Positions 1-12,800 of a DNA stretch of 64,000 nt are shown here, in pieces. The DNA lies in contig NC_092354.1 in assembly GCF_963676685.1 (NCBI RefSeq), positions 13,522,746 to 13,586,745 of the forward strand, read 5' to 3'. Position 1 is the first letter of the stretch; every line of letters starts with the position of its first letter. The notes beneath the pieces are model-generated. The model was given only the letters and a program-made list of their open reading frames with translations. It was not told the origin of the DNA and did not search any database. A program made the translations under genes and the position numbers. The DNA is from Mytilus edulis (lineage: Eukaryota; Mollusca; Bivalvia; Mytilida; Mytilidae).

Positions 1-741
1 CCGGTAAATAGTCTAATTCGGTAGGTCACATTCATGAAAGTTTAAATTCTTAATTATGTATAGAGGCTTATAACATTTTGACTAAAAGAAATATATGTGA
101 ATATTTTAAGGATATTATTTGAGCTATCGTATTTCATATTCCTAAACATGTGAAAGGTTTAAACATTTTTTGATAATAACTAGGAGTTCAAACTCTTTGA
201 TTCTGGTGTCAAATTTTACTTAGTACCAAGGGAAACATCTGTTTATCAGTCTGTCAGTAATATCATATTCGACATTGTAGCTGTGGTTTCAGATTCATTT
301 CTTTCAGGGTTACTGGTTTTGAAAAAAACAGGTATTCTTTAGGAAAAATTATCATATTTAATCCAAGCTGAAAATCCAGATCCCATACAAAGCTCTTGAT
401 CCATGCCTGGATTTGGCTTGATCGTTTTTCATTTTTGATTATGCTCCCTTTCTTTTTTCATAAGCTTTAACTTTCAAATATTTTGGTCTGTAGTATAACT
501 AAATATACAGTGATTGTGCATCTGTTGCAAAAGAAATTGGTACCTTATATGTTGTTTAACTCAATAATAAATCATCCATCATAACTCTTAAAGATGTTTT
601 GAAGATTGTCATTGTCTTGATATAAATGCCTTTTCTCGAGTTCATATAATTTCCTCAGTTTTTGTTTCGTTTTTGTTTGCATTTCCCTTGGTTGAACGTT
701 TACCTCAGTTTATGAAAAGTTATGATAAATTATGTACGTAC
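1..741. other. intronic or downstream sequence of the aminopeptidase gene
   Basis: AT-rich sequence with no recognisable exon, RNA gene or repeat. It most likely lies in intron 9 of the aminopeptidase gene. Confidence 0.5.
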
Positions 742-807
742 CTGTAGTCCTCGTTTAAATGTTTGTTCTCCTAGAAAGAACCTCATCATACGAATTATAG
801 AGGCACC
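742..807 (-). CDS. aminopeptidase exon 9 (last one inside the window)
   Basis: Twenty-two codons beginning [20 protein letters not shown], the expected continuation of YSK (KGASVLRML..FL in relatives). The acceptor is CTCCCTTCAG and the donor GTACGTAC. The next family segment was looked for in 1-741 and not recognised, so later exons presumably lie to the left. Confidence 0.9.
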
Positions 808-3800
808 CTGAAGGGAGGTAAAATATGTCTGAGAAAATTGTCAAATCATTGATTCTAATATGACGTTCTTCTTAAGGTTTGGGTACAAAGCCATGTTCTA
901 ATTCAAATAGAACATGTGCTGCACGTGATTGACGTCACAATTGAAATTGCAACGTCAGATGAATTTTGAACAACGCCAGAGATCAAAATGGACATTTTTG
1001 TTGGTGTTGCTCGCTAGGAATTAAATAAAAACATTCTAAAAGTAAGTTTAAATGTTTCTGTTCTTTTTTTATTGATAAACTGCTGATTTTCTATAACGTT
1101 TTTGGTTCATGAAATCAAAATGGCGACATTCCGAGTGTCTACTATAGGTTCGCTTCGAAGTGAAAAAGTTCAAATATTCCTATTAGAATCGAAATACTTC
1201 TATCCTGCCATGCTCTATGCTCATTTTAACATGGGTAGGCATTATATTTGTAAACATTTAATACCTCGCTAACGCTCGGTATTAAGATATTAACAAATAT
1301 AATGCCTACCCATGTTAAAATGAGCATAGAGCATGGCAGGATAGAATTATTTCTTAATCAAACAATACAAGAAATACTATATGTGATGTTTTTTGAAGTT
1401 TTAGAAGTATTGTAGATTTATGACCTTCATCTAAATGAATTAATGGGATATATATATATATTACATAAAATAGCATTTTGATTAAATGCTATTTTAGGAA
1501 AGTTGTTTTTTTTTGTGTCAAATGTGGAGCAGAATCATATTAATTTGAATTCATGTCGGGCTTTTTCGGGGTTGTTTTGCTCGATTACGTTTTACGTAGC
1601 AGTGAATCCAGTGATATGTATACAAGTTTTGTTTTTGGTTGTTAGTTGTTTTTCTTAAACTAATGATTGTCGACACATGGTATCTTTTTGCATTGAAAGA
1701 TATTACAAGGTATCAGAAAGGGTCTTTGGTGGTACAATTACTTAGTTACACTTACTTCGAGTTAAGAGATACATCAACTTCCGAATTTAAATCTGTCAAA
1801 ATTTGCTATACCTCTTTATCAGAATATCATAATGATTATCTTTCATTGGTTTACTGTTAGAACCAATAGACTTTTTTCGTAATAGCGAATACTAATTCAA
1901 GACTTTATATCCTTTAGACAGGTAACCTACTCTTTGGTAGGACATCTTGGTACTTGGTCAAGTATGAGAAACTTAAAGATGTAAAATATCTGTACACTGT
2001 TACTGTTTTTGTTTTCTATACACGATCAAGTCATCGGAAAACAGTAACCTTTCCCCAAAAATTGCACCGATTATATGTTTGATTTTACTTCATTTGGTTG
2101 CTCCTACCTGACCGATTACCAGGATGTCCAACCACAGAGTAGGTAACCTGTCAAACATTATATTTTTAGTAATCCGGCGTTAAAATTTGGTTCAATGAAA
2201 ATAGTATATATAGTTCTGATACCTTCAGTCAAATATTATATATAAACCTTGCTATAGGTAATAGTATCAAACATATTCTGGATCCGTTTATTTTCCGATA
2301 CATTTACAAAGACAGGATGTATGGACACCAGACTATCCATGGTCATAGCTACGTGAATTGTAGGAGTGAAAAACTCTAGCTGAAATTAATTAAAAAAGTA
2401 TATATTATAGGAGAGGTTCGGAATGGGGTTGACGGAATGAAAATAACAATATTAATTTCTTTGAAAAATCAGATACAACTGTTACTTTTGGATTTTAAAT
2501 AACTAAACCTAATTAAAGTGCCGGGTGTAAATTACAGGATAAAAACAACATATATGTACTGTGTCAGAAACGAGCTGTGAGTAACGCCTTTTGTCCCGTT
2601 TCTAAATCTCAAACAAATACTTTTGATTCTTTTTGACAATGTATATATATATTGTATATGTATGTTCTATATTCAAGTCAGGGTGGACAGGAATAACTTC
2701 AATGTACTCAAAAAGCTACAAATTATAAATCTTATCCCTGATAAATTTGTTAAAAACAGGTAATTGTGTACGTACTTTGTTCCAGTCTGGGTGAACATGA
2801 TCTACACCAAGGTGTTGAAAATAACTAGCAAATCCTTCATTTAGCCAGATATCTCCCCACCATAATGGGGTTACTAAATTACCAAACCACTGAAAAATAT
2901 TATAATTATCAATTTTGTCTAAATGATTTAAACATACAATTTATTAAGTTACATGATTACTAGAATATGTATTCATGTAAGTTATAATTATATTCTTTTT
3001 TGTAATCGATCATATGAAACTTCAAATTAAAAAAATAATGCATATGTTCTTTAAAACTAAATTAATAGTTTGCATTATAAAATTTATGTACATATACTTT
3101 TTCCTGAAAAAAAATTCTCTAATTTGTTCTTATTTAGAAGAAGTTTACCTAATTTGAATTGTTTGTTTCAAGGAAGCAATCTCATCGATATATTTTCCGT
3201 ATGCAAAGTGACCTCAGCGTGACCCTCTCGTAAAAATCCGGTGATCGCAATACGCATTGATATGTCCTTAAAATAAATTATTATCTGACTGTACATGTTA
3301 AACACGTGCTTAATATCCACGTTTAGTTGTTGATTGTTTACTATAACGTGTCAATCGGTAAACCTCGGCTTCTAAACACGACATTTAAGTAGCTGCCACA
3401 TTTTCACTCCATAACAGACAAATGACGATTATACGATATGGTTGCGTAAAAAATTATAAAATCGTGCACAGAAGACTAAGTTTATGATATATACATGCAT
3501 TGGTTCAAGAATTGGATAAGCATTATTTTTCACCGGTCACTCGTTTCCTATGACTTTAAAATGAATTTTAATAATTGTTACGTTCATATAAACGTGAAAT
3601 AGTTTGTCAATATTTGTTTAATAATCTGGATCGTTTGAAATTATAATGTACATTATTAATATATGACACACAAAACAAATCTTCATTATTTTATTTTCGA
3701 ACTCTATAATAAAGATATTGAGATTTTTAACGACATAATCAACTTATATACATTTTATATAATAATATGCAAGTTGGTTTCGTGGTACTCGGTCTTTAAT

Positions 3801-6800
3801 TTCTTATGCTGTATGTTGTGTGCGGTTGTTTGTCATTTTTCTTTTTTTAAATAGATTTGTCAGTTTGTTTCAAGTTACATCTGTATGAACTTTGTTCTTT
3901 ATAGAATTTAATAGCAATGTTAATTCGTTTATCTATTAAGTCTTGACTTCAATCATTATGAACTAGATATCATCTCTTGTCTGTTGTAAAACGTATGATG
4001 AATGCTTGGTTTATTGTCAGATATCATCTCTTGTATGTTGAAAAACGTATGATGCATGCTTGGTTTAGTGCTTGTCTGTTGTAAAACGTACGATGAATGC
4101 TTGGTTTAGTGTCAGATATCATCTCTTGTCTGTTGTAAAACGTATGATGCATGCTTGATTTATTGTCAGATATCATCTCTTGTCTGTTGTAAAACTTATG
4201 ATGCATGCTTGGTTTAGTGTCAGATATGATCTCTTGTCTGTTGTAAAACGTATTATGAATGCTTGGTTTAGTGTCAGATATCATCTCTTGTTTGTTGTAA
4301 AACGTATGATGAATGCTTAGTTTAGTGTCAGACACACACGTTTAACCCTTCACATTGTGTACATGACTGTCCCAAGCGAGGTGCCTGTACTGCAGTGGCT
4401 TTCACTTGTTGCTGTAAATCATACTTGTTTTTCGTTCATTTCGTTAGTTTTCTCGTTTGAGTTGATCTATATTTTTCAATTCTAGTACTAGTATACTATG
4501 TTGTATGGGTTTTGCTTATTGTTGGAGACCATACGATGACCTATAGGCGTTATCTTCTTTGTTATTTGGTCTTAAGTTGAGAATTGTCTCATAGTCAATA
4601 ACACCACATCTTCTTATTTTCATATCTAGATGTCTTCAATCATTTCCTGTCGGTCTGTCAGATGCTGTCTCAATGAAAAATCCCCAAAAAATTTCCTTAA
4701 ACTCATTTCGAGTTATCTAGAATATTTTTTCAGGTTCATATATGAAATTCCGAATGCAGTTTAGATAAAACAGACGCATTTGCGAGAAAATGGGCAAAAA
4801 GGTAAAGAAGTATAAATCGGGTTTACTACAAATTGATATCGTAAAATATCAGCCGTGAGCCACAATGTGAACCTTTTTTGCGAGTGAGCGTTTCACATTG
4901 TGTCGAGAGGCTGATATTATAGGGTTATTGCATGAATATTGGGGAATATTGTCCCGAGTAGAATTTTATATTGCACGAGCTTGCGAGTGCAATATATGTT
5001 CTACGAGGGACAATATTCCCAATATTCATGCAATAACCCTTTTATTGTATAACAATATAATATTTGGAAGTAAAAATTGGTTTATACTAAGATTTTGACG
5101 TTGATGACGTCATGAATTTGAAGATTTATTGCACTAGTGCAATATTGGAATTTATTGCACTCTAACTTTTGGTTACTTTCTGTGGGAAATATTATATTGC
5201 TATACAATAATAACAAATAGCAGGTGCTAAATAAACAAAATCATGGCCCAATTTAACAAACTAAGAATGCACCCTACCCTCTTTGTTTGCCCTATTTAGA
5301 CCATTAAAGTTTGCAAGAACTTGAACCATACGTTTGTTTTCTTACCATATGTGCCAATTCATGAGATACTATACTTGTAACTGCTTCCTTCCTGGCCTCC
5401 GAGTATTCCAGAGGATGGTATAACATAGATTGTTCACGATATGTGATAAGACCCCAATTCTCCATTGCACCTGCAGCAAAATCTGGAACAGCTATCATAT
5501 CTGAAAAAATCCTAGAGTTTTTTTACACTTTAACACAGTTTTTACAGAGAACATAAACAAGGAATAGTTTGACCTTGAATGAACACGAACTTTGTTTACC
5601 TACTTTTAAAGAGTCACAATTTGTGGCATGATCAACCCAACAGATACAACAGTTCTGATCAAATTTAATGTAACGGCTTTGCCATTATCATCCTTTACGA
5701 CGCACGAAAAGTTGATTTGTCAGGGAAAAAAAGTATCTACTTTCCCTATCCCTAGTTTTTGGTGGGGTTCGTGTTGCTTATTCTTTTGTTTTCTATGTTG
5801 TGTCATGTGTACTATTGTTTGTCTGTTTTACTTTTTCAATTTTAGCCATGGCGTTGTCAGTTTATTTTCGATTTATGAGTTTGACTGTCCCTTTGGTATC
5901 TTTCGTCCCTCTTTTTTCCACTATACATCGTGTACTGTGCGACAACCCCAGATAAAGTCAGGGATGATTCCACTATATAGTTTAGAGCCGCTAAGCGACC
6001 CTTAAATCTGCAAGCGGCCCCAAACAAATGTTTGTGAATATAAATTCCCAATTCAGGAAAATAAAATAAAAATCGGTATTTCCGGAAAAGTTTCAGGTCA
6101 CCGATTACGGCAACTGCAATTTTTCATAGTTTGTCGTCAAAACGTAGTAAAATCCGGATAAGAATGCTGACTACGATCGCATTTTATTAACAACGATTTA
6201 ATTATGTCAACGTGAGGTAAACAATGTTAGCAGCCGGATTTAATTGAATAAAATTTTATGGGAGTATTTGAATCTAAAAAAAAAGTAGATCGCTAAGCAG
6301 GTTGATCAAAAATATGTTTTTTTTCAAAATTGGTGTCAAAGCAGACCTCGGCAAAGAAGAAATTCAAATTTTGATATAACATTGATGAATACATTTTAAT
6401 GGGCGCCGATCTTCTAAAAGCAGATCGCCCAGCAGAGCCGGTTATGTAACTTGATTAAAACAAACTTGTTTTGTAAAAGAAGTTATTTTATAGTTTGCTC
6501 TATTTCCTCAAAAGACAAAAGTTTGAACGTTTTTGAAAATAATATTGATGATAGACCATTCCTGAAATGAGCCCCCCCCCCCCCCCCCCCCTGAAATACG
6601 ATGTCATCTTTATGGAACTGTTTCAAAAGATATAAAAAATGATCCAAGTAATTTTAAAGTTCACTGGTGCCTGGTGCAATTGCTTTAAATATCTTATCAA
6701 GTATATAACCTTTTGTAATTGCTTTTCTGATTTCGACAATTGGCCAGTTCAATTTGAAATCCATTTGAATCAAGGTAAGTTTATAAAGATGATCTGTTGA

Positions 6801-9800
6801 AAAAATACCCAATGGATGATTTTTTCAGTGGTTAATATGGCAAGCTCTTGCTATTTAATCTGACTTCAAGATATCTTATATAATAGTTCATAAGATATCT
6901 TATATAGTTTGTAAGATATCTTATAAAGATATCTTATAAAGTTTATAAGATATCTTACATGATAGTTCATGAGATATGTTATAAAATTTATGAGATATCT
7001 TTTATAGTTTATAAGATATCTCATATTTTTCTTATAATCGATATTAGATATCTTCTTTATTATATAAGATATCTTATAAAAACAGATTATTTAAGATATC
7101 TTATATATCATTAGAGACATCGTATAGTAATTACAAGATAATTCCTATAATATATCTTATATAATTTTCTAAGATGATATCCAATAAAATATATAAGATA
7201 TCTTGTATAAAAAATATTTACAAGATATTTCATATACTTAATGAGATATCTTATAAACTTTAGAAGATATCTTATAAAGTATATAATATATCTTATAAGT
7301 ATATACGATATCTTATAAGTATATACGATATCTTATAAGTATATACAATATCTTATAAGTATATAAGATATCTAAGTATAAAATATATAAGATATCTTAG
7401 AAAGTTTTTAAACTTTATAAGATATCTTATTAAATGTATAAGATATCTCATATAATATATAAGATAGCTTTGAAAAATTAAATTATATAAAGATATCTTA
7501 TATATTAAATGAGATATCTTATAAAAATCGTATATGTTATATAAGATATCTTATATATTATTAGATAATTTGAGATAATTTGAAATTCGAATAAATAGCT
7601 AAACTGCTTGCCATAGGTTTATGTCAGCTGGTATATATGCATTGCTTACCAAAGTTAAGATGATAGTGCATCATGTGCAATGGTATTCATGTATTAACTT
7701 CCCTGGTCTGAATCCAATAACTTCTTCAATCAGTGTACAGATGGACATTCATATATATTTTCCGTTTTTACAGGTCGGGAAAATGATATTATATCGTTTT
7801 AGATTGTATGCATAACAAATTCCCAATTAGAATAAAAATTCCCAATTTGATGTTCAAGGGACCCATTTGAAAACACCTGGAATCATTCCTGTAAAGCCGA
7901 CGCCAAAATGCATTACCCGACTACTGAAAGCTATGTTTTTGTAAAGCCAAGTTGTTCGAGAGGTCTAGGGCGTTTGACACAGCGGAGGCGGTGTTGACAT
8001 GATGTCTCAGGTGCAGGGGATTATATCCAGCTGAGGGAAGAACACAAATTCCCTAACATTAATTTGCAAATCTTACACTGTAAAAGCTAAGCTTGAGTCG
8101 AAGCTTATAAAGATATGTCTAAGCACTCAATTTTTCTTCGATTTTTTTTTCATTTTCTCTCTTGGTTATTTTTAAATGGCAAATGTCTTTCTTACCCTTC
8201 CGGAGCAGCTGGAGGAAACAAATTGTTGATAGAGTTCGTGTTGCTAAGTATTCAATTTTACATGTACTAGTTTTTTGGGGGGTTTTTGGCGGTCTTCTTG
8301 TCTTTATGCATTTTGTCGAGTATGTTCAATGGCGCGGACACTTTCTTCTCGATTTGCGAGCTTTGAATGTCGCTTATTTTTCTTCGGCCTCTGTTTTAAT
8401 CAATATGCAATATTTTAAAGAGTTTGAAATCAGTGATACATTTTATAAGGTTGTTTGTGTGTTAGATGTTCTTGTCCGCAGTCATGTCGAGCTTACTAAC
8501 CATATGAGCCCATTAATAATATGAACCTAACCTGTCTTGGCTAGAGGAAAACTGATATTAAAATAGTCCTCAAAATATGTTAAGATGCTCATTCCAACTT
8601 TCAATGAATAAGGCGTTTGGTTCACTACTTCATTCCTTGCCCATGACCTAAACTAAAAGATAAAATGTAAATATTTAGTGAGAGCAATATTTTTCATTTT
8701 ACTCATGGCAATCCATTTGCCTAATATTTATTGACCCTTTCATCACGAGCCCAGTAGTCAGCACTTTAGTTTTGACATGAATATCAATTATATGGTCATT
8801 TTTATACATTTCCTGTTTATAAAACTTTGAAATTTTTCGAAAAACTAAGGATTTTCTTATCCCAGGCATGATTACCTAAGCCGTATTTGGCACAACTTTT
8901 TGGAATTTTGTGTCCTCAATGCTCCTTAACTTTATACTTGTTTGACTTTACAACTATTTCGATCTGAGCGTCACTGGTGGGTCTTATGTAGACGAAACGC
9001 GCGTCTGACGTATAAAAACAAGTTGCTTTCTTTAAAAAAAAAGAAAAGCAATACATGAACCTAAGACCGCTGACTGCCGGGTCACCAAAAGATGGTTGCT
9101 GAATTTGTGTTTACTTTTGAATTGAAATAATTGACTGTGAATAGAAGAAGCCAGTTGAACGTATTTATTTACAGCTTCTATTTGAATAGTTATTTTAAAG
9201 CTCGACTATATATTACTTGGGAATGTACTTATTTTTTCCGATTATAACCCATTGGCAAATCCTAATTTCTACTAACCGGATGACTTATGCAAATTGCACA
9301 AACCTATCGCAATATAAATTTATGCATTCAGTTTGCTTTATAATCTGGAATTCTGGATGCATTTATTTTATCTATCACATCTTTATATTTTGTTTCCTAA
9401 ATGAATGCCTTTATATTCTCAACTCGTATTTGAAGCTGTCTTTACTCATGGTATAGATGTTGTATGCGGTTAAACCTGTGGCATGCAATTGATTGGGACC
9501 TCTTATGAAGAGACTTATTTTGGTCTCATGAAACATATCAAATTTTAAGGATTTCCTGATTTTACTTAAATCAATTCAAACATTATACAGAGAAACTTAG
9601 TTTTGCCAAAGAATTTCTTAATTCAGAAGTTTATGAATACCTGTACACACTTTCAAAATAACCAATTTATGTAAAAAGGTATGTAGATATAAAAAAACGC
9701 CAGACACGAGTTAAGTCTACAAAAAAAGCATCAGTAACGCTCGAATGAAAAAATTTAAAAGGCTAAATACATTACAAAGTTAAGGAATCTATTCCTTGGG

Positions 9801-12800
9801 TAGACAATCCTCAGCTTTTTGAAAAGGCCAAAGTTTATAATAGGACAGTGTCTCAATAAAGAAACAAAAGAGAAACAACTCGAGGTCAGAATACCGTTAG
9901 TAATGTGACCGTGCTTGAAAGTCACATGTAAAGCTCTTTCTACCGTGTCCTGAATTTAGATAACAAAAACGAAAATAAGCTTCCACGACTGAATTTAATA
10001 GTTTTGCATGCAAGTAGTATTTTAGCGCACGAAATAGTAAATAGAAAGCATCTCACTGATACTCAGGAAAAGAATACGCATTTGCGTCATCACATATCTT
10101 AATCTAATAGTTGAAATCGAATGTCAAACGGCTTACATTAAATGTTTTGACTCCGGATGCATTTTATCCGGAATTTTTTAGAACGCAAACCGATATATAA
10201 AGTGTGCTTTTGAAATGTTATCTATAATGTGAATGAATCAAGACGTGTAGGATAGTTGGTCAACACAATTAATACAATTTTCAAAACCGTACCATAGTAC
10301 AAATAAAGTTTAGATGCTATAAGGTTAAATTATTAAAACAAACAAACAAAAATTGAATTAAAATTTTATAATAAACTATAACGTTCCTATTAGTAATTTT
10401 TTTCAAATTCTTTTGAATATATATATAATATCAATAAACACGAACGTCAAGTATTTACGGATGGACTTTTTATTTATCGAATGAATCTATTTTCAAATTC
10501 TAACATTCCACTATGTGAATATATTACTATACAAAGACTTCTAAATCCATACTAACAGTATAAAATAATCAACATTTGGGTTGTAATTAAATTTTGTTGT
10601 AATTATTGTAAATCATTTGTACGGTTGTTGTGAGCTGCAAGGATTTAAAATCACGCTTTATGAATTGAAAACACACAAGTATTTTTATTCACGACCGTTT
10701 AAAATTTAAATATTTAATAAATTGATATTACTTTCCGTTTTATGGATATATTACAATACAAAAAAATAAATAATAATTACTCATAAAACATAAAAACTAA
10801 AATGGTATGAAATAATTAATGTAGAAATATAATGATTATAGTTTATACACATTTTTTTGTAGGAAGCAAGAATTTATTTAGATTTAATTTTTATATTTCC
10901 TTTACAAATGAATATCAAAAAATACCAAAGCAGAGTATCTTGTCATATAAAATACTTTAATTGCAACTCTGAAAATATTCTGATTGCAATCATTGTTAGT
11001 TTCTCCAGAAACATAAATACAGTATTTATTTTGTATATATTTGTTTGTTTCCGATTGAATTAAATACTTTTGATAAGAATATTATCTTTCTGTTTTCCGA
11101 TCTAATATTATTTATCTTTCTGTTTTCCGATCTAATATTAATATTTTAACCAGAATGTTATCTCCCGTAAGTCTAGTATGATGAAATACACAGTATCCCG
11201 TGGTTAAATCTTCAAACATGATTAGTTTACATGTTATCGAGACAACAGACAATGCCACGTTATAATTGACCCAGATACACACAGTACACAGTGGTCGTTT
11301 TAAAACAAATATAATTGCGTCGTCAAGGGCCATCAAGGGACCATATCATAGACATAGATAACAACCTGTTAAGACCTGTATATATGACCGAAAATTTTAG
11401 AGACGTTCCGAGATTTTTATTCTGACTTCCGGCCGAGAGATATCGAGTGGCCCATAGACACATTCAAAACTCACCAATATATAAGCATGAACCCCTCAGG
11501 GGGTTCAGGCAATTATAATCCTGTTACCTTTGATAACTATTCACGTGATTATGAGTATTGTTGAAAACATGGCATGCAATGACTTTGCAATCATTCATTT
11601 AGTTTATTCACTCACTAGTTTTGTTTTATTTATGAGAAATGTCATCATTTTATTTGCATGTTTTATAGCTTGGCATTGTAAAACTTTTAAAGTGACCTTT
11701 TATTTCATTTGGTCTTAAGAATGTTCGCAAATCTATTTCAAAATTATAAGTTTTGTAAAAGACTGTTATAAATTGATAGCTAGTATAAACATTATGGAAC
11801 TTAAAAAGTATAAGAAACAAAATGCGTCTTTGTTTAATGGATACAATAAATTGAAAAGTTGGCGGGAACTGATTCTCATTCAAGACTTTTCGTACATTTA
11901 ATATTTGAACCTTTTTTCAAAACTATATAAAAAACAATAAGTATTTTCAATAATGCTTTAAACTATATGTAATAAAATTATGAAAAGAAGACTATTGTGT
12001 AGCGGCAAAAAAATTTGCTTGTAATTTACATGGATAAACTGAGAGCATTCCGAATATCTGACACATTAACATTGGAATGATACTAGCACTTGACATATAT
12101 TTTTTTTTTTATTTACGTTCGATATCCTTGCACAAATTTGATCATACCTTGAACCTCAATGTGTTCGGAATATATAAATAAGGGTTAATACATTTAACAT
12201 GTTTAACAACTAGCGGTTAGCTTTATATTGGATTTAGTGTATTTCTTAGTTTCCTTATGACAAAAGATGTGTTTGAACTGGCCTTACTTTGAGTTTTAAT
12301 CTAATACTGTGTGACTCTCAATTGATAATTATCATTCATTCATAATTTAAATCTGTAGATACAAATGCATTACTATTGACTTACTAGTACATTGTTCTTG
12401 GTGACGTCACTTGTGTATTGAAAGTCACAAACAATAAAGGCTAAGAGATAAGTTGACATCAACGGGGTTTCTTCATAATGGTCAGCAACCCAATCGTCCG
12501 TTCTGGAAAATCGCAATTTATGGTAAGTTAAAATTGTTGGCTATAAAGAGGCAAACTAATGACAAGTGATTAAATAAACATCAATTATCTCCCTTGACAC
12601 CATCTGCGAGTATGGTCTTGAGGAAACGGTGATTGTCCGTCGGAAGGGGACGATAAATGGCTGACCCGTGTTAAGAGAGAGCCATATCTCTTGCACGTTA
12701 AATACACCAAAAGGAATAGGCTAATGCCGCTACAAGGCAGCACTCGCACCCTCAAAGTGGAAGGGATTAATATAAGTTGCAAAACTTGTTTCCCAATCCA

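Noticed and set aside
3966..4336. CRISPR-like or protein-coding repeat
   Set aside because: Tandem 54-bp units without spacers; the open frame has no gene context.
8162..8524. A 120-codon plus-strand open frame with hydrophobic stretches
   Set aside because: Lies in aminopeptidase intron 5 just before exon 5, has no recognised family and no splice context, and starts in T-rich sequence. It may be a transposon remnant, but there is not enough to call a gene.
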